Shown in pieces: positions 6,009-8,898 of a stretch of 8,898 bases of DNA; the first letter of the stretch is position 1; each line of letters begins with the position of its first letter. The stretch is taken from assembly GCA_030039695.1 (NCBI GenBank), contig JASHVB010000792.1, positions 1 to 8,898 of the forward strand, given 5' to 3'. The notes below the pieces were generated by a model. It ran no database searches. It had not been told where the DNA came from and was given only the letters and a program-made list of their open reading frames with translations. Source of the stretch: Acetobacteraceae bacterium (GTDB lineage: Bacteria; Pseudomonadota; Alphaproteobacteria; Acetobacterales; Acetobacteraceae). Made by a program: the position numbers and the translations under genes.

Positions 6009-6641
6009 CTAGCTTCGCGGCAACCCGAGCCGCTGCCTGATCACCGCCATGGCTTTCCGGAACACGGCCTCGGCATCCAGTTCGCTCGTGTCGATCTCCA
6101 CCGCGTCATCCGCTCTCCGCATATTGGGTGTGTCGCGCGTGTCACGAGCCAGTATCTCGGCTTCCACAACCGTCGGATCGGCAATCACTCCGCGCGCCTG
6201 CAGTTCCAGCCAGCGGCGGTGTGCGCGTTCGTTCAAGCTCGCAGTCACGTAAAGTTTTACCGGTGCGTCGGGGAAAATGGCGGTGCCGATGTCGCGACCA
6301 TCCAGCACTGCGCCGCTCTGAGTCCCGAAATTTCGCTGGAAGTCGAGCAGCGCGGTGCGCACGCCGCGAATTGCTGCGACGGCCGTGGCGGCGGCATCGG
6401 CTTCCGGTCCGCGCAGGTCAGGCCGCTTCAGGTCATCCGTACAAAGCATTCGCGCCGCTGCTTCCGCAGCGAATGGATCGGCCGGATCCCCGCCGGCATC
6501 CAAAACGCGCCTGCCGACTGCGCGATACAGCAGGCCGGTGTCGAGATACGGCAGGCCCAACGTCGCCGCAACCCGACGCGCGAGCGTCCCCTTGCCGGCG
6601 GCGGCGGGACCGTCGATGGCAATCACCGGCTTCGTGGTCAC
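6009..6641 (-). CDS. cmk: Cytidylate kinase (CMP/dCMP kinase)
   Basis: This 210-aa enzyme phosphorylates CMP and dCMP with ATP in the cytoplasm. It has the P-loop [15 protein letters not shown] (GPAAAGKGT at 11-19), the [11 protein letters not shown] motif (32-42), the CMP-binding DGRDIGT (114-120), the [17 protein letters not shown] strand and helix, and a C-terminal [20 protein letters not shown] segment with the R-D-x-x-D-x-x-R lid pattern. Length is slightly short of the usual 220-230 residues, as is common in alphaproteobacteria. The start GTG at 6641-6639 overlaps the aroA stop TGA (GTGA), so the two are translationally coupled; the frame stays open upstream to 7028, but that part is antisense-like arginine-rich sequence overlapping aroA. 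The gene often next in alphaproteobacteria, rpsA, does not follow. Confidence 0.96.
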   Translation of the reverse strand: MTTKPVIAIDGPAAAGKGTLARRVAATLGLPYLDTGLLYRAVGRRVLDAGGDPADPFAAEAAARMLCTDDLKRPDLRGPEADAAATAVAAIRGVRTALLDFQRNFGTQSGAVLDGRDIGTAIFPDAPVKLYVTASLNERAHRRWLELQARGVIADPTVVEAEILARDTRDTPNMRRADDAVEIDTSELDAEAVFRKAMAVIRQRLGLPRS

Positions 6642-7972
6642 GCTGGAGCCAGCGCGCCGCCCGCGCGGTTCAAAAGCTCGCCGAACCTCGGAAAACTGGT
6701 GTCGATGAACGACGCGTCGTCCACAGTGACCGGCTGCTGTGTCGCGGTGCCCAGCACCAGAGCCGCCATCGCGATGCGGTGATCCATGTGCGTGGTGACC
6801 AGACCGCCGCCCTGCGGCGGTCGGCCGGTGCCGTGCACGATCAGATCGTCGCCTTCCACCTCGACCCGCGCGCCATTGGCTGCGAGCAGCGCAGCGGTGG
6901 CGGCGACGCGGTCGCTTTCCTTCACCCGCAGTTCCTTCAGGCCGCGCATGCGCGTCGTGCCGTTGGCAAACGCGGCGATGATCGCCAGCACGGGGTACTC
7001 GTCGATCATGAACGGCGCCCTTTCCCACGGCACATCGACGCCGCGGAGCGGGCCGTGCGTGACGATCAGGTCACCGACCGGCTCGCCGCCTTCGACGCGA
7101 CGGTTTTCCACCACCACGTTGGCGCCCATTTCGTCCAGAGTGAGGAACAAGCCACAGCGCGTCGGATTCAGCCCGACCGCTGGAATAGTTACCTCCGATC
7201 CGGGCACCAGCAGTGCCGCAGCCATCAGGAAAGCTGCCGAGGAAGGATCACCTGGCACCGCTATGTCGGCGGCAAACAGTTCCGGCTGGCCGGACAGCTC
7301 GATGATGCGTCCCCGCCCGGCTTCCTCCACCGTGATGGTGGCGCCGAAATGGCGCAGCATGTTCTCGGTGTGGTCGCGCGTCGCTTCGGGTTCCTCGATT
7401 TGGGTGATACCGGGCGCGTTCAGGCCACACAGCAGACAGGCCGATTTCACCTGCGCTGACGGCACGGGGACACGGTACTCCAGCGGTATGGGGTAGACGG
7501 CGCCTTGCACGGTCAGCGGAAGGCGTCCGCCGACGCGCGTGGTGAAGACGGCGCCGCAGGCGGTGAGTGGCTCGGTGACGCGCCCCATCGGCCGGCGGCG
7601 CAGGCTGGCGTCGCCGGTCATCACCGCGAAGATCGGGTGGCTGGCCAGAATGCCGCACAGCAGTCGGGCAGCGGTGCCGGAGTTGCCCATGTCGAGCACA
7701 TCGTCGGGCTCTACCAAGCCCCCGACACCGCGACCGGCGACCCGCCACGTGCCGTCGGGGTCCTGCGCCACCTCGGCCCCCAGCGCGCGCATGGCGGCGG
7801 CCGTGCGCAGCACGTCTTCGCCGGTAAGGAGCCCGGTGATGCGGGTCTCGCCCACCGCCAGCGCGCCGAACATCAGCGCGCGGTGGCTGATCGACTTGTC
7901 GCCGGGTACTGCGATGGTTCCGGCGAGCGGTGCAGCAGCGGGTGTGGAACGGAATGGACGGGTAAATTCCAT
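6638..7972 (-). CDS. aroA: 3-phosphoshikimate 1-carboxyvinyltransferase (EPSP synthase), class II type
   Basis: This 444-aa enzyme makes EPSP from shikimate 3-phosphate and phosphoenolpyruvate in the chorismate pathway. Key segments are [17 protein letters not shown] (23-39), [11 protein letters not shown] (95-105), [13 protein letters not shown] (120-132), [15 protein letters not shown] (171-185), TRDHTEN (198-204), PGDPSSAAF (240-248), LNPTRCG (268-274), MIDEYPVLA with catalytic Asp324 (322-330), [13 protein letters not shown] with Glu352 (345-357), and [12 protein letters not shown] near the end. The four class II marks (GDKS, SAQVK, RDHTE, NPTR) are all present, as in the Agrobacterium CP4 enzyme. 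The position equivalent to CP4 Ala100 is Gly99 here, so intrinsic glyphosate tolerance cannot be inferred. ATG 7972 is preceded by AAGGA (complement of 7984-7988), a weak ribosome binding site 11 nt away. It is the first gene of the aroA-cmk unit. Confidence 0.97.
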   Translation of the reverse strand: MEFTRPFRSTPAAAPLAGTIAVPGDKSISHRALMFGALAVGETRITGLLTGEDVLRTAAAMRALGAEVAQDPDGTWRVAGRGVGGLVEPDDVLDMGNSGTAARLLCGILASHPIFAVMTGDASLRRRPMGRVTEPLTACGAVFTTRVGGRLPLTVQGAVYPIPLEYRVPVPSAQVKSACLLCGLNAPGITQIEEPEATRDHTENMLRHFGATITVEEAGRGRIIELSGQPELFAADIAVPGDPSSAAFLMAAALLVPGSEVTIPAVGLNPTRCGLFLTLDEMGANVVVENRRVEGGEPVGDLIVTHGPLRGVDVPWERAPFMIDEYPVLAIIAAFANGTTRMRGLKELRVKESDRVAATAALLAANGARVEVEGDDLIVHGTGRPPQGGGLVTTHMDHRIAMAALVLGTATQQPVTVDDASFIDTSFPRFGELLNRAGGALAPA

Positions 7973-8103
7973 GGGGCGAGCGTTCCTTGGGAACGGCGGG
8001 CGATTAGCATGCGGGGCGGGGGATTGGAACGCGGGCGCGGCGAGGTTGCTTCGGCTTTCCCAGCCGATCTACGCTTCCGGCCAGCGAATCCGAGGAGCCC
8101 GCC

Positions 8104-8166
8104 ATGTCCGACGAACCGCGCCCGTTGATCGCCTGTCCGTGGCCCCGTGCTATCCGAGCACGGTGA
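8104..8166 (+). CDS. Possible 20-residue leader peptide or truncated gene start
   Basis: ATG 8104 is preceded by GAGGAG at a 6-nt spacing, the best ribosome binding site on this side of aroA. The frame reads MSDEPRPLIACPWPRAIRAR and ends at TGA 8164-8166, 13 nt before the next gene. The last codons lie in a perfect 7-bp hairpin (8145-8163). It may be a leader peptide coupling translation to the downstream gene, or the start of a longer gene lost by deletion. No run of one regulatory amino acid is present, although four arginines occur. Confidence 0.3.
   Translation: MSDEPRPLIACPWPRAIRAR
8145..8163 (+). other. Perfect 7-bp hairpin over the end of the short ORF
   Basis: CCGTGCT (8145-8151), loop ATCCG, AGCACGG (8157-8163). 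It ends 16 nt before the start codon of the 101-aa gene and overlaps the last codons of the 20-codon ORF. No T-run follows, so it is not a classic terminator; a role in initiation at the next gene is possible. Confidence 0.45.
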
Positions 8167-8179
8167 GTAGGGACTTCCG

Positions 8180-8485
8180 ATGACAGCGGACTTGCACAAG
8201 CTGCTGTTCGAAACCAAGGCCAAGGTCACCGACCGCGAAGTGCTGGCGACCGCCCGGCTGAACGCGCGGGTCAAGGCATTCGCCGGCCAGGAGCTGGCCG
8301 ACGATACGCTGGACCGGATCAACGATGCGATCGCCGACGAAGCGGACAAGCTCGTCGCCGAAGGTGTACTGCGACAGCGACCGGACTGGCTGGCGGCGCT
8401 GGTATCACGGCGGCTCTACGTGGCATTCGGCGCAAAAGCGGTGCAGCACCTCAGCAGCGAATTGCGGCGCATGGGGGCGCTCTGA
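8180..8485 (+). CDS. Conserved-looking hypothetical protein, 101 aa
   Basis: I do not recognise a family. ATG 8180 has a weak AGGGA ribosome binding site about 6 nt upstream, and the codons end in G/C throughout. The product, starting MTADLHKLLFETKAKVTDRE, is predicted all-helical and highly charged, with a T-D-R-E-V-L-A-T-A-R-L segment and a C-terminal helix ending LSSELRRMGAL. There are no cysteines, signal peptide or membrane segment, so it is probably cytoplasmic. It is divergent from aroA and convergent with the interrupted minus-strand gene 10 bp downstream. Confidence 0.7.
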   Translation: MTADLHKLLFETKAKVTDREVLATARLNARVKAFAGQELADDTLDRINDAIADEADKLVAEGVLRQRPDWLAALVSRRLYVAFGAKAVQHLSSELRRMGAL

Positions 8486-8495
8486 GGTCGGCCAA

Positions 8496-8897
8496 TCAAT
8501 CCTTTTCCAGCCGGCCCCAGTCGTACAGCTCGCTCAGCTGCACGGAGACGCCGACGCTGCGCAGCGTCACCTCCACATCCAGGCCAGCACCGAGTTCGAG
8601 TAGCCACTCGGCTTGCCGGCGAGGGTAGACGTGGACCCGCATCTCGTCCGGAAAAATCTCGATGATCTCCTACACACCTTCGACAGATTGAAGACCGGAG
8701 CGCACCTGGTCCCACTGGCGTTTGTGCTGGATCTCTGAGCGCAACGCGCGTTTGAACAGAACGCGAGGTTGGCTCGCGCAGCGGATCATAATATCAGGAG
8801 TATGAGCTGTGCCGCTCCACTCGTAGCTGGGCACGGCGCCGCTCCCGAGGCCGGACCGGCAGCTACGATATTCGCGCCGTCGAACGTTGGTCTCGGT
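8496..8897 (-). pseudogene. Hypothetical gene interrupted by an in-frame amber codon (5' end outside window)
   Basis: One minus-strand frame is open from the window edge to TAG 8672-8670 and then again, in the same frame, to TGA 8498-8496. The part after the amber codon reads EIIEIFPDEMRVHVYPRRQA, then EWLLELGAGLDVEVTLRSVG, ending SELYDWGRLEKD, with strongly G/C-ending codons typical of a real gene in this genome. The part before it (YEWSGTAHTPDIMIRCASQP ... RQWDQVRSGLQSVEGV) flows into it without a frame change. A single base (TAG for TAC, Tyr) would restore the frame. The family is not recognised. Alternatives are a sequencing error, a genuine end at the amber codon with decayed 3' sequence, or a separate small downstream ORF. 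Confidence 0.5.
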
Positions 8898-8898
8898 C

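Noticed and set aside
6642..7028. Upstream extension of the cmk frame to an ATG at 7028
   Set aside because: The added residues overlap aroA and are arginine/histidine-rich out-of-frame sequence. Homology begins at [10 protein letters not shown], and GTG 6641 forms a standard GTGA overlap with the aroA stop.
6128..7459. 443-codon open frame on the plus strand across cmk and aroA
   Set aside because: It is antisense to two unmistakable genes, is arginine-rich and has no family signature; long antisense frames are expected in GC-rich coding DNA.
1..8898. CRISPR array, tRNA/rRNA genes, toxin-antitoxin pair, phage or defence system
   Set aside because: No regularly spaced repeats, no tRNA-like cloverleaf or rRNA-like sequence, and no protein with the corresponding motifs were seen.

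Overview
The window is GC-rich DNA, most consistent with an alphaproteobacterium, possibly of the Rhodospirillales/Acetobacteraceae type. The evidence is strong G/C preference at third codon positions, a class II type aroA overlapping cmk by 4 bp, and a CATTGC...GCAATG intergenic palindrome. The lineage is an inference from gene style and not a database match.

Layout. Positions 1-312 hold the 3' end of a methyltransferase-like gene. Positions 313-916 hold no intact gene; a frameshifted IS3-type OrfA relic lies at 581-873. A GFA-family zinc protein is encoded on the minus strand (917-1384). A 428-bp gap follows, with a decayed palindromic repeat. Next comes a complete molybdopterin oxidoreductase of the DMSO-reductase superfamily (1813-3900, plus).

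The stretch from 3901 to about 5390 looks at first like gene-free DNA but is a gene graveyard. On the plus strand, immediately after and in frame with the oxidoreductase stop, lie pieces of a 2-oxoacid dehydrogenase E2 (dihydrolipoamide acyltransferase): lipoyl domain, linker, E3-binding domain and extreme C-terminus. On the minus strand, converging on it, lies the C-terminal half of acetate kinase, broken by stops and frameshifts and followed by a 62-codon ORF that overlaps its stop. The oxidoreductase stop codon sits inside a perfect 24-bp tandem duplication that appears to derive from E2 sequence.

From 5426 to 7972 the minus strand carries aroA, cmk (GTGA overlap) and, after a 73-bp imperfect hairpin repeat, a small flavodoxin-like protein. 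aroA (shikimate pathway) and cmk (pyrimidine nucleotides) are housekeeping genes. The gene commonly found next in alphaproteobacteria, rpsA, is absent here, and the repeat marks the break. Divergent from aroA are a 20-codon ORF with a good ribosome binding site and a hairpin over its stop, and a 101-aa protein of unknown function. The right end holds a minus-strand unknown gene interrupted by an in-frame amber codon.

No intact novel multi-gene system was found. The main interest is the unusually high density of decayed genes and repeats between intact genes.
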